Below, in pieces: positions 1 to 8,398 of a stretch of 46,263 nucleotides of DNA. Under the pieces are notes generated by a model that did no database searches, was not told where the DNA came from, and saw only the letters and a list, made by a program, of their open reading frames with translations. This DNA is from Rhodopseudomonas sp. AAP120 (GTDB taxonomy: Bacteria; Pseudomonadota; Alphaproteobacteria; Rhizobiales; Xanthobacteraceae): positions 1 to 46,263 of the forward strand of contig NZ_LJIC01000071.1 of the NCBI RefSeq assembly GCF_001295845.1, read 5' to 3'. Position 1 is the stretch's first letter; each line of letters begins with the position of its first letter. The translations under genes and the position numbers were made by a program.

Positions 1-37
1 GCCTCCACGCCGCCGAGCGGCTCGGCCCGTTGATGCG

Positions 38-79
38 CCCCCTCACCCCACCCCTCTCCCCGCAAGCGGGAAGAGGGAG
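38..79. repeat. GC-rich dispersed palindromic repeat
   Basis: A C-rich lead-in is followed by an imperfect palindrome: left arm CCCTCTCCCCGC (52-63), a two-base AA loop, and right arm GCGGGAAGAGGG (66-77), with one mismatch between the arms. The same CTCTCCCCGC core forms the perfect palindrome inside the helicase gene at the window end, so the two look like one repeat family. It lies upstream of the first dehydrogenase and is open in that gene's frame, which makes an over-long start possible; I exclude it from the gene. Confidence 0.6.
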
Positions 80-140
80 CAGTCTTCAGGCGCTGCGAGC
101 GCTGGCAACCGAACAAATAACACTCTGCAGAGGAAACCAC

Positions 141-875
141 ATGTCCGACCGGCTTACAGGCAAGCGCGCATTCGTCACCGCGGCGGCGGCCGGCATTGGC
201 CGCGCCAGTGCGATCGCGTTCGCCCGCGAGGGCGCCGAGGTGTTCGCCACCGATATTGACGAGGCCGGCCTCGCCTCGCTGGCCGATCACGGCATCGCCC
301 GCACCGCAAGGCTCGACGTCCGCGATACCGAGGCCGTCGAGGCGATCGGCCGTGAGGTCGGCACTGTCGACATTCTGCTGAACGCCGCCGGCTTCGTCCA
401 TCACGGCACCGTGCTGGAATGCTCCGACACGGACTGGGACTTTTCGTTCGACCTCAACGTCAAGTCGATGCACCGCACGATCCGAACCTTCTTGCCCGGC
501 ATGCTCGAGGCGGGGCGCGGCTCGATCGTCAACATCTCCTCGGCCGCCGGCGTCTACAAGGCGGCGCCGAACCGCTACGTCTACGGTGCCACCAAGGCCG
601 CGGTCGCTGCGCTGACCCGTGCGGTCGCGGCGGATTTCATCACCCGCGGCATTCGTTGCAACGCGATCTGTCCCGGCACGATCGAGACGCCGTCGATGCT
701 CGGCCGCGCCGCCGCCGCCGGCCCGCAAGGCCGCGAGATGTTCGTGTCCCGCCAGCCGATGGGCCGGCTCGGCACCGCGGAGGAAATCGCCGCGCTCGCG
801 GTGTATCTTGCGAGCGATGAGAGCGCCTTCACCACCGGCGTGGCGCATATCATCGACGGCGGGTGGACGCTGTGA
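141..875 (+). CDS. short-chain dehydrogenase/reductase (SDR)
   Basis: This 244-residue protein is a classical SDR, an NAD(P)-dependent cytosolic oxidoreductase. The nucleotide-binding stretch TAAAAGIGRA sits at residues 13-22. An Asp in FATDID (about residue 38) at the end of the second beta strand favours NAD over NADP. The catalytic triad appears as Ser134, Tyr148 and Lys152 (YGATK). The usual NNAG motif reads NAAG (81-84). The ATG at 141 is preceded by a GAGGAA ribosome site; an in-frame start at 30 would add translated repeat sequence and is unlikely. A second SDR follows on the same strand, which suggests a short sugar or hydroxy-acid oxidation operon. The overall look recalls 2-keto-3-deoxy-L-fuconate or hydroxybutyrate dehydrogenases, but the substrate cannot be fixed from sequence alone. 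Confidence 0.85.
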   Translation: MSDRLTGKRAFVTAAAAGIGRASAIAFAREGAEVFATDIDEAGLASLADHGIARTARLDVRDTEAVEAIGREVGTVDILLNAAGFVHHGTVLECSDTDWDFSFDLNVKSMHRTIRTFLPGMLEAGRGSIVNISSAAGVYKAAPNRYVYGATKAAVAALTRAVAADFITRGIRCNAICPGTIETPSMLGRAAAAGPQGREMFVSRQPMGRLGTAEEIAALAVYLASDESAFTTGVAHIIDGGWTL

Positions 876-891
876 GTCACAGACCGAATCT

Positions 892-975
892 CCGTCATTG
901 CGAGCGAAGCGAAGCAATCCAGAGCGCCGTGCACTGACCTGGATTGCTTCGTCGCTTCGCTCCTCGCAATGACGG
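892..975. repeat. large inverted repeat between the two SDR genes
   Basis: Left arm 892-921 (CCGTCATTGCGAGCGAAGCG and onward) matches the reverse complement of the right arm 940-975, apart from a few extra bases in the right arm (TCGTCGCTTCGCTCCTCGC). The central spacer is about 18 bases. The transcript would form a long stem-loop. This CGTCATTGCGAGCGAAGC-type palindrome is, as I recall, dispersed in Bradyrhizobium and Rhodopseudomonas intergenic regions. It occupies nearly the whole gap between the two dehydrogenase genes. Confidence 0.8.
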
Positions 976-1008
976 GGTTGCTGGTTCGCGCATAGGGAAC
1001 AAACGACA

Positions 1009-1755
1009 ATGAACACCATCGACCTCAAGCATCGCTGCGCTGTCGTCACCGGCGGGGCGCAGGGATTTGGGCGGGCGATTGCCGAGCGGTTCATCGCGTC
1101 CGGCGCGCGGGTCGCGATCTGGGATCATGATATCCCGTTGGCCGAGAAGACCGCGAAAGAGATCGGCGACTCGATCCTGGCGTTCCAGGTCGACGTCACC
1201 GATTCGGTGGCGGTCGATCGCGCCCGCGATGCCACGCTGCAGGCATTCGGCAAGATCGACATCCTGGTCAACAATGCCGGCATCGCCGGCGTCAACAAGA
1301 CCGTCTGGGACACCGACTACGAGGAATGGCGCAAGGTGCTGCGCATCAACCTCGACGGCCCGTTCATCTGTTGCAAGTCGATCGTGCCGGCGATGATCGC
1401 CCACAAATACGGCCGCATCGTCAACATCGCCTCGATCGCCGGCAAGGAAGGCAACCCTAACGCCGCACACTACTCGGCGTCGAAGGCCGGCCTGATCGCG
1501 CTGACCAAATCGCTCGGCAAGGAGCTGGCGTCCTACGACATCACCGTCAACGCGGTGACGCCGGCCGCGGCCAAGACCGCGATCTTCGATCAGATGACGC
1601 AGCAGCACATCGACTTCATGCTGTCGAAGATCCCGAAGGGACGCTTCGTGCTGGTCGAAGAACTCGCCGCGATGGTCGCGTGGCTGGCCTCGGAAGATTG
1701 CTCGTTCTCGACCGGCGCCGTGTTCGATATCTCCGGCGGCCGGGCGACGTATTAA
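1009..1755 (+). CDS. short-chain dehydrogenase/reductase (SDR), FabG-like
   Basis: A 248-residue classical SDR. The cofactor loop TGGAQGFGRA covers residues 14-23, Asp39 in WDHD suggests NAD preference, NNAG is intact at 88-91, and the active-site set is Ser142, Tyr155 and Lys159 (YSASK). The C-terminus has the usual DISGG stretch. The ATG at 1009 has an AGGGA ribosome site about 10 bases upstream. It lies 133 bases downstream of another SDR on the same strand, separated only by a palindromic repeat, so the two may be co-transcribed and act on successive intermediates. It resembles enzymes annotated as 3-oxoacyl-ACP reductase or sugar dehydrogenase; the substrate is not determined. Its 3' end is only 10 bases from the convergent methyltransferase gene. 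Confidence 0.87.
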   Translation: MNTIDLKHRCAVVTGGAQGFGRAIAERFIASGARVAIWDHDIPLAEKTAKEIGDSILAFQVDVTDSVAVDRARDATLQAFGKIDILVNNAGIAGVNKTVWDTDYEEWRKVLRINLDGPFICCKSIVPAMIAHKYGRIVNIASIAGKEGNPNAAHYSASKAGLIALTKSLGKELASYDITVNAVTPAAAKTAIFDQMTQQHIDFMLSKIPKGRFVLVEELAAMVAWLASEDCSFSTGAVFDISGGRATY

Positions 1756-1765
1756 GCCGCTGATA

Positions 1766-2491
1766 TCAGCACGACCTGCGGTCGCACGGCTTGCGCCACT
1801 CCATGATCAAGAACCATGGCGCACGGCGATAGCGGCTTACGGTGTTCGGATCGCCGCCATTGGGGAGCGGCTCGGAGAAGTGCTCGAGCTGCAGGCCGTT
1901 CGCCAACAGCAGAGACATGTAGGTGCTGAGCGGCCGATGCCAGTTGAGAATGCGGATGCCGCGCCATGACACCCAGTCGGCGCGCTCCTCCATATAGTTG
2001 TCGATACGAAGCTGAAGTTTGCCGTCGGCCCCGCGGGTCCATCCGTCCGGCTGCGCGGCGGTGGTGAAACTGTTGAGGTTGGCGATCAGCAGCGCTCCAC
2101 CGGGCTTCAGAACCCGGGTCATTTCCGCGATCGCAGCCGTGACGTCCGCAATATCGATCAGCGTCAGATAGCTGACCACCAGATCGAACGAGCTATCCGG
2201 AAAAGCCAGCGCCTCCGCCTGGCCGATCCTATAGTCTCCACCCGGGTTAAGCTGTCGCGCCCGCTCAATCAAAGCCGCGGTGGGATCGATCCCGACGGTG
2301 GCGATCTCCAAGCCGCGCAGCTTGCGGCAAAACCGGCCCTCCCCGCAGCCGACGTCGAGGGCCTGTTTGAAACCGCCCGCACTCACCCGCGCCAGCATCG
2401 GGGTATCGAGAACGAACCGCCGTCCGAAATCACCTTCATCGGCCATATCGGCGATCCAGGCGGCCGCCGATTCATTCCATCCTTCAGTCAT
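1766..2491 (-). CDS. class I SAM-dependent methyltransferase
   Basis: A 241-residue cytosolic methyltransferase of the Methyltransf_11/UbiE-like fold. Motif I, ALDVGCGEGRF, binds S-adenosylmethionine near residue 45. An acidic end of the second beta strand (GIDPT), a motif II-like FDLVVSYLTLIDI and a post-motif VLKPGG follow in normal order. The C-terminal half (about residues 140-241) is rich in Trp, Tyr and Arg and may shape the substrate pocket. I take the ATG at 2491; a GTG at 2509 is an alternative six residues longer, and neither has a clear ribosome site. The gene lies 60 bases downstream of tonB on the same strand, so it may be the distal gene of the iron operon, but nothing in it speaks of iron or siderophores. 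The substrate is unknown. Confidence 0.75.
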   Translation of the reverse strand: MTEGWNESAAAWIADMADEGDFGRRFVLDTPMLARVSAGGFKQALDVGCGEGRFCRKLRGLEIATVGIDPTAALIERARQLNPGGDYRIGQAEALAFPDSSFDLVVSYLTLIDIADVTAAIAEMTRVLKPGGALLIANLNSFTTAAQPDGWTRGADGKLQLRIDNYMEERADWVSWRGIRILNWHRPLSTYMSLLLANGLQLEHFSEPLPNGGDPNTVSRYRRAPWFLIMEWRKPCDRRSC

Positions 2492-2551
2492 AGCGAAGCG
2501 GCCCGTCACGAAGTCCCGGATAACCCGTCCGATCGGTCAGGCGCGCGGCGC

Positions 2552-3346
2552 TCAACCTCTGCCCTTGGTCCGGAAAATCACCGGCAGGCTGAAGGTCAGG
2601 CCTTCGTCGGCGATCAGCGGCGGCGGTGCAGGAACCGGATCGGCGCGCTTGACCATGTCGAGCGCGGCCTGATCGAAGGCGGCGTCGCCGGAGCCTTCGA
2701 CGATCCGCGTCGACAATACGTGGCCGAGACGGTCGAGTTCGAAGCTGACGACGATCTTGACGTTCTTCTGGGCGGAGTCCTTCGGATAGCGCTTGTGCTT
2801 GTCGAGATAGGCGACAAGCTCCTTCTGCCAGGTGGCGCGGATACGCTGCGCGGCCTGGCCGACGCCCTGCGCCGGAGCCACCGAACGCGGCCCCTCCTTA
2901 GCGGTTTCGTTGCTCGGCATCGCGGTGGCTTCGGCGGCAACCGACTCGGTCGAGGCCTGCTGCTGCACCACCGCCTTTTCCTTCTGCTCCTCGTCGGGCT
3001 TCTTGGCGTCCTGCTCGGTGACGACGCGGTCGGCCTCTTCGGTCTGCTGCGGCGTGTCCTTCGGCAGATCGCTTTCCTTGACTTCGGCCTTCTGCTCGTT
3101 GAGCGCGGGCGAGGCGGCCGATGCGTCGGTGTCCGGGCCCGGCGGCAGGTCGCTCGCCTCGTGCTTTGGCGACATCATCTCGACGCCGACCTCGATTGCC
3201 GGCGCACCGAGCGCATCGTCATCGAGATCGTCGGCCCGGCTGGCGAGCGCCAGCGCCACGCCGCCGGCGTGCAGCCCGACGGCGACAACGCCGGCAATCA
3301 GCCACACCGTCCGCGACGGCTTGCGTGAGAAATCGAAGTCGGTCAT
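2552..3346 (-). CDS. tonB: TonB energy-transducing protein
   Basis: A 264-residue TonB-family protein that carries proton-motive energy from ExbB-ExbD to outer-membrane receptors. After a short cytoplasmic start (MTDFDFSRKPSR) comes one membrane span, about residues 13-35, containing a His. A long charged periplasmic linker follows, rich in Glu, Lys, Gln and Pro (about 40-165). The C-terminal TonB domain (about 170-264) includes the YPKDSAQKN stretch and SFELDRLGHVLSTRIVEGSG, typical of the family. I chose the ATG at 3346 because it puts the membrane span at the usual place; an upstream in-frame start would add about 31 Arg-rich residues. It is the last of the exbB-exbD-tonB group, with a gap of 116 bases after exbD. 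Confidence 0.88.
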   Translation of the reverse strand: MTDFDFSRKPSRTVWLIAGVVAVGLHAGGVALALASRADDLDDDALGAPAIEVGVEMMSPKHEASDLPPGPDTDASAASPALNEQKAEVKESDLPKDTPQQTEEADRVVTEQDAKKPDEEQKEKAVVQQQASTESVAAEATAMPSNETAKEGPRSVAPAQGVGQAAQRIRATWQKELVAYLDKHKRYPKDSAQKNVKIVVSFELDRLGHVLSTRIVEGSGDAAFDQAALDMVKRADPVPAPPPLIADEGLTFSLPVIFRTKGRG

Positions 3347-3462
3347 TCGCTCAACAATCGTTTGGCGCCCGTCACTACAGAGCCGCCGTACCATGGCAGG
3401 CCGCCGGAACGGCCTCCCGCCGCGCGCCTGCGGCGCCAAGCCGCAAACACGTCGATCCGTCG

Positions 3463-3915
3463 TTACTGCGCGCCGCCCGGTGCCGCTCCAGGTACCGCTT
3501 CGAGCGCCACCAGCTTGATCTTGGCGTAGCCGCCGGCCCGCAGCATCTCCAGCACGTCCATCAGCTCGCCATACGGCACCGCGCGATCGGCACGCAGAAA
3601 GATGAAATTGTCCTTGCTGATGTCCGACATCGAATTCAGCGTCTGCACCAGATCGACGCGCTTGACCTGGTTCTCGCCGATCGCCACCGCGAGATCGGAC
3701 TTGATACTCACATAGGTCGGCTTGTCGGGGCGCTTCTGCGGCGTCGCCGTCGAGGTCGGCAGGCTGACCGGCAGATCGACCGTCGACAGCGGTGCCGCCA
3801 CCATGAAGATGATCAGCAGCACCAGGATGACGTCGATGAACGGCGTAACGTTGATCTCGTGGGTCTCGTCGAAATCGTCGTCGAGACCGTCGGAATCGTT
3901 GAGTGAGACGGCCAT
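3463..3915 (-). CDS. exbD: ExbD, TonB-system proton channel subunit
   Basis: A 150-residue ExbD. A short acidic cytoplasmic N-terminus (DDDFDETHE) leads to a single transmembrane helix, INVTPFIDVILVLLIIFMV, with the essential proton-relay Asp at residue 28. The remaining 100 residues form the periplasmic domain that contacts TonB, with DLPVSLP right after the membrane span and FLRADRAVPYGELMDVLEMLR in the C-terminal half, both typical. Only three bases separate it from exbB, so the two are translated from one transcript. The Ala/Pro/Gly-rich tail is a minor extension. The family assignment is secure. TolR is the near relative, but the presence of tonB next door and no tolA or tolB favours ExbD. 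Confidence 0.92.
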   Translation of the reverse strand: MAVSLNDSDGLDDDFDETHEINVTPFIDVILVLLIIFMVAAPLSTVDLPVSLPTSTATPQKRPDKPTYVSIKSDLAVAIGENQVKRVDLVQTLNSMSDISKDNFIFLRADRAVPYGELMDVLEMLRAGGYAKIKLVALEAVPGAAPGGAQ

Positions 3916-3918
3916 GCC

Positions 3919-4824
3919 CTACTCCGCCGCGCGGACGTGACGGCCGCCGCCATGGCTGCGATCGAGATCGCGCGACAGCAGCCGACCCGCCGCGCCCGAG
4001 GCGCGCGCCACCATTTCGAGATAGACCTTAATCTCGCGCGAGAAGTGATTGTAGATGATCACTGCCGGGATCGCCGCGACCAGACCGATCGCAGTGGCGA
4101 GCAGCGCCTCGGCGATGCCGGGCGCCACCACCGCGAGGTTGGTGGTCTGCGATTTCGAGATGCCGATGAAGCTGTTCATGATGCCCCACACCGTGCCGAA
4201 CAGGCCGATGAAGGGCGCGGTCGCGCCGATCGTGGCGAGGAAGCCCATGCCGTGCCGCATGTGCCGCGACTCCGCGCGAACGATTTCGCTGAAGCTCGAA
4301 GCCGCGCGTTCCTTGATACCCTCGTCGCTGGTGAGCCCGGCAGACAGCCGCGCCTCGTGCAGCGCCGCGCTCAGCAGCATCGACAACGGGCTGGTCTTGT
4401 CACCGAGCGCGAGCTGCGCCTCGGACATCGAGCGGGCCTCGCTGATCTGCTTCAGCGCCGAGCGCAGCCGCCAGCGGGCGCGACCGAGTTCGACCTTCTT
4501 GGCGATGAAGATCGTCCAGGTGATGACCGAAGCCAGCGCGAGGCCGACCATCACGGCCTTCACCACAATGTCGGCCTGCAGGAACATCGACCACGGCGAC
4601 AGCTCGGCGAGCCCTGGCGTCACGCTGCCGTTCGGCGTCGCGCCGGAGCTCGGCAGCGCCTGGGTCGAACCGGTCGTGTCCGGTGCGGCGGCGGACGGTT
4701 GCGTCGCCGGCGACGACGTCACCGCCGGAGCAGACGGCTGCTGCGCAAAGATCGGCGCGACAGGCGCCGCGAGTGCCAGCGACAGCAACGCCGCGGTGAT
4801 CAATCGGATTTTCGACAGTTTCAT
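3919..4824 (-). CDS. exbB: ExbB, TonB-system proton channel subunit
   Basis: A 301-residue ExbB of the long, alphaproteobacterial type. It starts with a cleavable-looking signal segment (residues 1-28, ending APIFAQQ), followed by a Pro/Ala/Thr/Ser-rich stretch to about residue 75. Three membrane helices follow: [20 protein letters not shown], then [21 protein letters not shown] with the MotA/TolQ/ExbB signature, then [20 protein letters not shown]. Together with ExbD it forms the inner-membrane proton channel that energises TonB. Its ATG overlaps the stop of the upstream piuC-type gene by four bases (ATGA, 4821-4824), so translation is probably coupled. The signal-bearing N-terminal extension is absent from the Escherichia coli protein. 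Confidence 0.92.
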   Translation of the reverse strand: MKLSKIRLITAALLSLALAAPVAPIFAQQPSAPAVTSSPATQPSAAAPDTTGSTQALPSSGATPNGSVTPGLAELSPWSMFLQADIVVKAVMVGLALASVITWTIFIAKKVELGRARWRLRSALKQISEARSMSEAQLALGDKTSPLSMLLSAALHEARLSAGLTSDEGIKERAASSFSEIVRAESRHMRHGMGFLATIGATAPFIGLFGTVWGIMNSFIGISKSQTTNLAVVAPGIAEALLATAIGLVAAIPAVIIYNHFSREIKVYLEMVARASGAAGRLLSRDLDRSHGGGRHVRAAE

Positions 4825-5510
4825 ACTTCGGCCCAGTAGCGGATGAGGTTGTGATAGATACCGGTCAATTTGACCGTTTCAGGGTCATCGCGTCCCAGCC
4901 GCTCGACCAGGGCCTGAATGGCGCCGTCGAGATCGTAAATCATGCTGCGCGCATGGGCATCACGTACCATGCTCTGCAGCCAGAAAAAAGACGCGACCCT
5001 GGCGCCGCGGGTCACCGGAGTGACCATGTGCAGGCTGGTCGATGGATAGAGCACGCAATCGCCGGCGGGAAGCTTCACTTCGTGCGAGCCGTAGGTATCC
5101 TCCACAACCAGCTCGCCGCCGTCATATTCGTCGGGTTCCGCCAGAAACAGCGTGACCGACAGGTCCGTGCGAATGCGCAGGCCGGTGAGCGGATCGCCGC
5201 GCACCGCGTTGTCGACATGGATGCCGAAATGGTGATTACCCGCCGCGGCGTAGCGATTGAACAGCGGCGGGAAGATCTGCAGCGGCACCGCTGCAGACAC
5301 GAATTTCGGGTTCGCGGTCAGCGCCGAGATGACGCGGCGGCCGAGCGCACGCGCCAGCTCGCCGTCGGGCGGAAGCTGCTCGTTGCGCTTGACCATGGCC
5401 GACTGTGCGCCGGCGGTGGAGCGGCCATCTTCCCAGTCTGCCGCATCCATCAAGCGGCGGAACTCCGCCACCTCCGGCTTCGACAGGACTTCGGGAATAC
5501 AAACCAGCAT
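4821..5510 (-). CDS. PKHD-type Fe(II)/2-oxoglutarate dioxygenase (PiuC/YbiX family)
   Basis: A 229-residue member of the PiuC/YbiX family, 2-oxoglutarate and Fe(II)-dependent hydroxylases found beside TonB-dependent siderophore receptors. The iron ligands read His98 and Asp100 (HVD) and His161 (SLHMVTPV), with Arg171 (GARVASF) placed to bind 2-oxoglutarate. [15 protein letters not shown] and the closing [10 protein letters not shown] are family hallmarks. Length matches the usual 225-230 residues. It lies 24 bases after the receptor gene and overlaps exbB by four bases, so receptor, dioxygenase and energising complex form one transcription unit. Homologues are repressed by Fur with their receptors; the true substrate of the family is not settled, and modification of siderophore or receptor cargo is inference. 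Confidence 0.9.
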   Translation of the reverse strand: MLVCIPEVLSKPEVAEFRRLMDAADWEDGRSTAGAQSAMVKRNEQLPPDGELARALGRRVISALTANPKFVSAAVPLQIFPPLFNRYAAAGNHHFGIHVDNAVRGDPLTGLRIRTDLSVTLFLAEPDEYDGGELVVEDTYGSHEVKLPAGDCVLYPSTSLHMVTPVTRGARVASFFWLQSMVRDAHARSMIYDLDGAIQALVERLGRDDPETVKLTGIYHNLIRYWAEV

Positions 5511-5534
5511 GACAGCTCCAGTCCCGGCGGCGCG

Positions 5535-7931
5535 TCAGAGCGCGCCGCGCAGGGTGAGCCAGACCGACCGGCCCGGCGCGATGAACACGAACGGCGAGTT
5601 GCTGCGATAGAACGCGTCGTAATAGGTCGTGTTGAAGATGTTGTTGACCGACAGCTTCGCGGTCATGTGCTTGTCGACCTTGAACTCGACGAAGCTGTCG
5701 AAACGCCAGTGCTCGGGCAGCACATTGCCGTTGATGGCGCCGAAGGTGCCGCCGTAAATTTTTGAGGCGTACACCGCCTGCCCGCCGACTTCCCAATGAT
5801 CGTCGAACTTGTACTTGGTCAGCAGGTTGAACGATTGATGCGCAATGTTGGCGAGCTTGGCGCCTACCTGCGTCGGATCGACCGATTGCAGCACCTCGCT
5901 CTCCATCAGCACCAAACCGCCGAACACGCTCCAGCGTTCGGTGATCTTGCCGGAGGCTTCGAGGTCGATGCCGCGCACGCGATAAACACCGGTGGCCAGG
6001 ATGTTGTTGCCCACCGTCTCGCGGGCGTTCGACTTCTCGGTCTGGAACAGCGATCCGGTCAGTAGCAGGTGCCGGTCGAACAGCTCCCATTTGGTTCCGA
6101 CCTCGACCGCCTTGTTCTGCTCGGGCGACAGCGCCTGGAACGTCGTGTTGTTGACGACGAGACCGCCATAGGCCGTGCCCGAGGCGTCGAGTTCGGCGCC
6201 GACCGGGTTCGACGAGGTCGCGTAGGCCGCATACAGGCTGGCGTAAGGCAGCGGCTTCACCACCGCGCCGAGATTGTAGTTCCACATACCAGACTGGACG
6301 CCGGTGCTGGTCGTCGCGGTGTGGCCGTTGATATTGTAGTCGACGTAACGCACCCCGCCATTGAGGATCACGACGTCGTTCCAGTTCGCCGTCTCGATCA
6401 GATAAGCGGACTTGGTGTCGACGTTGATGAAGGTCGGATTATAGGCGCGCTGCGGCGAACTGGCGAAGGCGAACTCGTTCGGCGGCGACAGCAGCGGCAC
6501 GGTGATGCGGCCGCCGGTCTGGAAGCCGGTCAACTCCGAGGTCAGGCCCGCATAGGTGTCGCGCATCACGCTCTCGCGTGAAATCTCGGCGCCGCCGATG
6601 AGCGCATGCTTCACCGGACCGGTGTCGAATTTGTAGGTCAGGTCGGTCTGGTTGGCGAGCACGTTGGTGACCTGATAGCGGCTCTGCGAGGCGAGCTGCA
6701 CCGTCGTCGCGGTCGGGTTGCTCGGCAGCGTGCCGATATAGTCGAGCACGGAGCGGCCGGCGCGCGAGCGGTTGCTCAGCGTCAGGTCCGGGGTGATGGC
6801 GAATTCGCCCGTCACCGTGCCGAAATCCTGCTGCGCCTTCTGGAAGTCGCGATTGACGAAGCCGTAATAGGTCTCGCGCGGCACGTTCACGCTGGTCGAT
6901 GGCAGCCGCAACGTGGTGTTGTAGGGCACGCCGAAATCCGGAAGGCCGCTGAGATCGGTGTGGACGTAGTTGGCATTGATCTTGATGGCGTCGGTCGGCG
7001 TCCACTTGATGGCGCCGAGCGTGCCCCAGCGATCGTCGTTGACGTAGTTGCGGCCCGCGACGTTGGCCTGCTGGTATAGACCGTCGACACGCACCGCGAG
7101 CGTCGGGCTCAGCACCTGGTTGACGTCGACGGTGACGCGCTTGGTCGCATCGGTGCCGAACGTGGTCTCGGCCTTGGTGAAACTGCCTGCGGTGGACGCC
7201 TGCTTGGTAACGATGTTGATGGCGCCGCCGGCGGTGCCGCGGCCCGCCATGGTCGAGGCCGGGCCGCGCAGGATCTCCACCTGCTCGGTGAAGAAATTCT
7301 CGCGGATCGACACCGCCGGATCGCGAATGCCGTCGATGAACACGTCGTTGCGCGCATCGAAGCCGCGAATGAAGAAGCGATCACCGAAGGCGTTGCCGCC
7401 CTCCCCGGTGCCGAGCGTGACGCCGGCGGTGGAGCGCGCCACATCGCGCAGCGAGGTCGCGTTCTTGTCCTCGAGCACTTCCTTGCTGAGCACCGTCACG
7501 GTGCGGGGCGTGTTGATCAGCGGCTCGGTGAACTTGGTGCCGGACAGGCGATCGACCTTGTAGGGCGCCGCCGCGTCCGCATAAGGGTTAGCATCGGCCG
7601 AAAGCGCACCGGCGTTGGGGAACGGCACCGGCGCAACCGGCGTCGGCTGCGCTCGCCGTGCCGCCCGGCGCAGCGCGTTTCGGGCGCGGACCTGATCAGG
7701 CGTCGGCGTCGCCGCGGGCCGCGGTCGCGCCACCGGCGCATCGACGGTTACGGCGGGCAGGTTCGGTTGCTGCGCCTCGGCGCCACCGATCGACGCCACC
7801 GCGATCATGCCGGCAACCGCCGAGACCTTGCGGCCGTAGTGACTGTCGAGTTCGTCATTGAAGGTTCGGATCGATGCTTCCGCGCGCAACGATCTTGGCG
7901 TCTTCGCCCCGCTCACTCCCGCCCCGTTCAT
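5535..7931 (-). CDS. TonB-dependent siderophore receptor
   Basis: A 798-residue outer-membrane receptor for ferric siderophores. A signal region with hydrophobic core at about residues 36-53 ends AEAQQ. A TonB-box-like LPAVTVDAP follows, then a Pro/Arg-rich linker to about residue 110. The plug domain (about 125-245) carries NTPRTVTVLSKEVL, FFIRGFDARNDVFIDGIRD and QVEILRGPASTMAGRGTAGG, the last being the TonB-receptor siderophore motif. The rest is a 22-strand barrel ending SVWLTLRGAL, where a terminal Leu replaces the more usual Phe. The ATG at 7931 has a GGGGG stretch seven bases upstream. With piuC and exbB-exbD-tonB downstream, a Fiu/PiuA-like catecholate specificity is plausible but unproven. 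An iron-responsive site is likely upstream. Confidence 0.9.
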   Translation of the reverse strand: MNGAGVSGAKTPRSLRAEASIRTFNDELDSHYGRKVSAVAGMIAVASIGGAEAQQPNLPAVTVDAPVARPRPAATPTPDQVRARNALRRAARRAQPTPVAPVPFPNAGALSADANPYADAAAPYKVDRLSGTKFTEPLINTPRTVTVLSKEVLEDKNATSLRDVARSTAGVTLGTGEGGNAFGDRFFIRGFDARNDVFIDGIRDPAVSIRENFFTEQVEILRGPASTMAGRGTAGGAINIVTKQASTAGSFTKAETTFGTDATKRVTVDVNQVLSPTLAVRVDGLYQQANVAGRNYVNDDRWGTLGAIKWTPTDAIKINANYVHTDLSGLPDFGVPYNTTLRLPSTSVNVPRETYYGFVNRDFQKAQQDFGTVTGEFAITPDLTLSNRSRAGRSVLDYIGTLPSNPTATTVQLASQSRYQVTNVLANQTDLTYKFDTGPVKHALIGGAEISRESVMRDTYAGLTSELTGFQTGGRITVPLLSPPNEFAFASSPQRAYNPTFINVDTKSAYLIETANWNDVVILNGGVRYVDYNINGHTATTSTGVQSGMWNYNLGAVVKPLPYASLYAAYATSSNPVGAELDASGTAYGGLVVNNTTFQALSPEQNKAVEVGTKWELFDRHLLLTGSLFQTEKSNARETVGNNILATGVYRVRGIDLEASGKITERWSVFGGLVLMESEVLQSVDPTQVGAKLANIAHQSFNLLTKYKFDDHWEVGGQAVYASKIYGGTFGAINGNVLPEHWRFDSFVEFKVDKHMTAKLSVNNIFNTTYYDAFYRSNSPFVFIAPGRSVWLTLRGAL

Positions 7932-7949
7932 CTGCCGACCCCCAAAAAA

Positions 7950-7976
7950 TTGCAGTTGCTAATTACCTGCAGTTTT
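7950..7976 (-). promoter_or_regulatory. candidate iron-responsive (Fur-type) site
   Basis: About 20 bases before the receptor start the AT-rich stretch TTGCAGTTGCTAATTACC continues into CTGCAGTTTT. It contains TGCAGTT twice, 17 bases apart, around a TAATTA core, which resembles alphaproteobacterial Fur-box half sites. The position and the iron genes downstream support it; the palindrome itself is weak. Confidence 0.3.
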
Positions 7977-8348
7977 CAGTGGTATCGGCCGCAAAATTGA
8001 GGGTCAACGCGCGTGCGTCTTTGTCGCGCTGGAATCGTTCAAGATCAAAACGGTTCTAAACAATCACCTCCGGAAACATCCGGATGGAGGCGCCCTCTAC
8101 GCACCCAAAGGTCGCGCAACCCTCCAGATATTACCGGCGCCGCTCGGACGCCCAAGGCTTTCCCTGCTCCACGCCCGATATACCTCTCGCGCTTTTGACA
8201 CCTCTCGCACAGCCCGCAAAGGCAGGCCCGACCGCGGACGAGCGATGGACCGTTGGGGTCATTCGCCTCGGACGATGGTCTTCTCCGTCCAGCCTCCAGC
8301 CTGCCTATTGCTTGGCTGCCTGCTGCCCACATTAAGCTCTCCAAAGTT

Positions 8349-8369
8349 CACTTTAGATATGGAAAACTG
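8349..8369. promoter_or_regulatory. shared motif CACTTTA-N9-AACTG, copy 1
   Basis: CACTTTA and AACTG are separated by exactly nine bases, ending 29 bases before the first acyl-CoA dehydrogenase start. The same arrangement occurs at 10504-10524 before the paralogous gene, and a close variant at 12384-12405. It is a candidate operator of the winged-helix regulator encoded between the two genes; the link is inference. Confidence 0.45.
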
Positions 8370-8398
8370 TCTTTAGTCCGCTCTCCATGGAGCACAGA

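Larger units (their letters stand above)
7932..8398. other. 467-base divergent intergenic region
   Basis: It separates the minus-strand receptor gene from the plus-strand acyl-CoA dehydrogenase gene and must hold both promoters. I see the Fur-like stretch near 7950-7976, a TTCTAAA half site at 8054-8060 that recalls half of an Irr box, and the CACTTTA-N9-AACTG motif at 8349-8369. Short open frames between 8045 and 8344 have no ribosome sites or recognisable content. Confidence 0.6.

Noticed and set aside
1-33. 3' end of an upstream gene
   Set aside because: Two frames are plausible at the window edge (one ends TGA at 31-33, one stays open through the repeat) and ten codons are too few to decide.
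8054-8060. Irr-box-like half site TTCTAAA upstream of the receptor
   Set aside because: The partner half is poor (TCAAAAC), and it lies over 120 bases from the receptor start.
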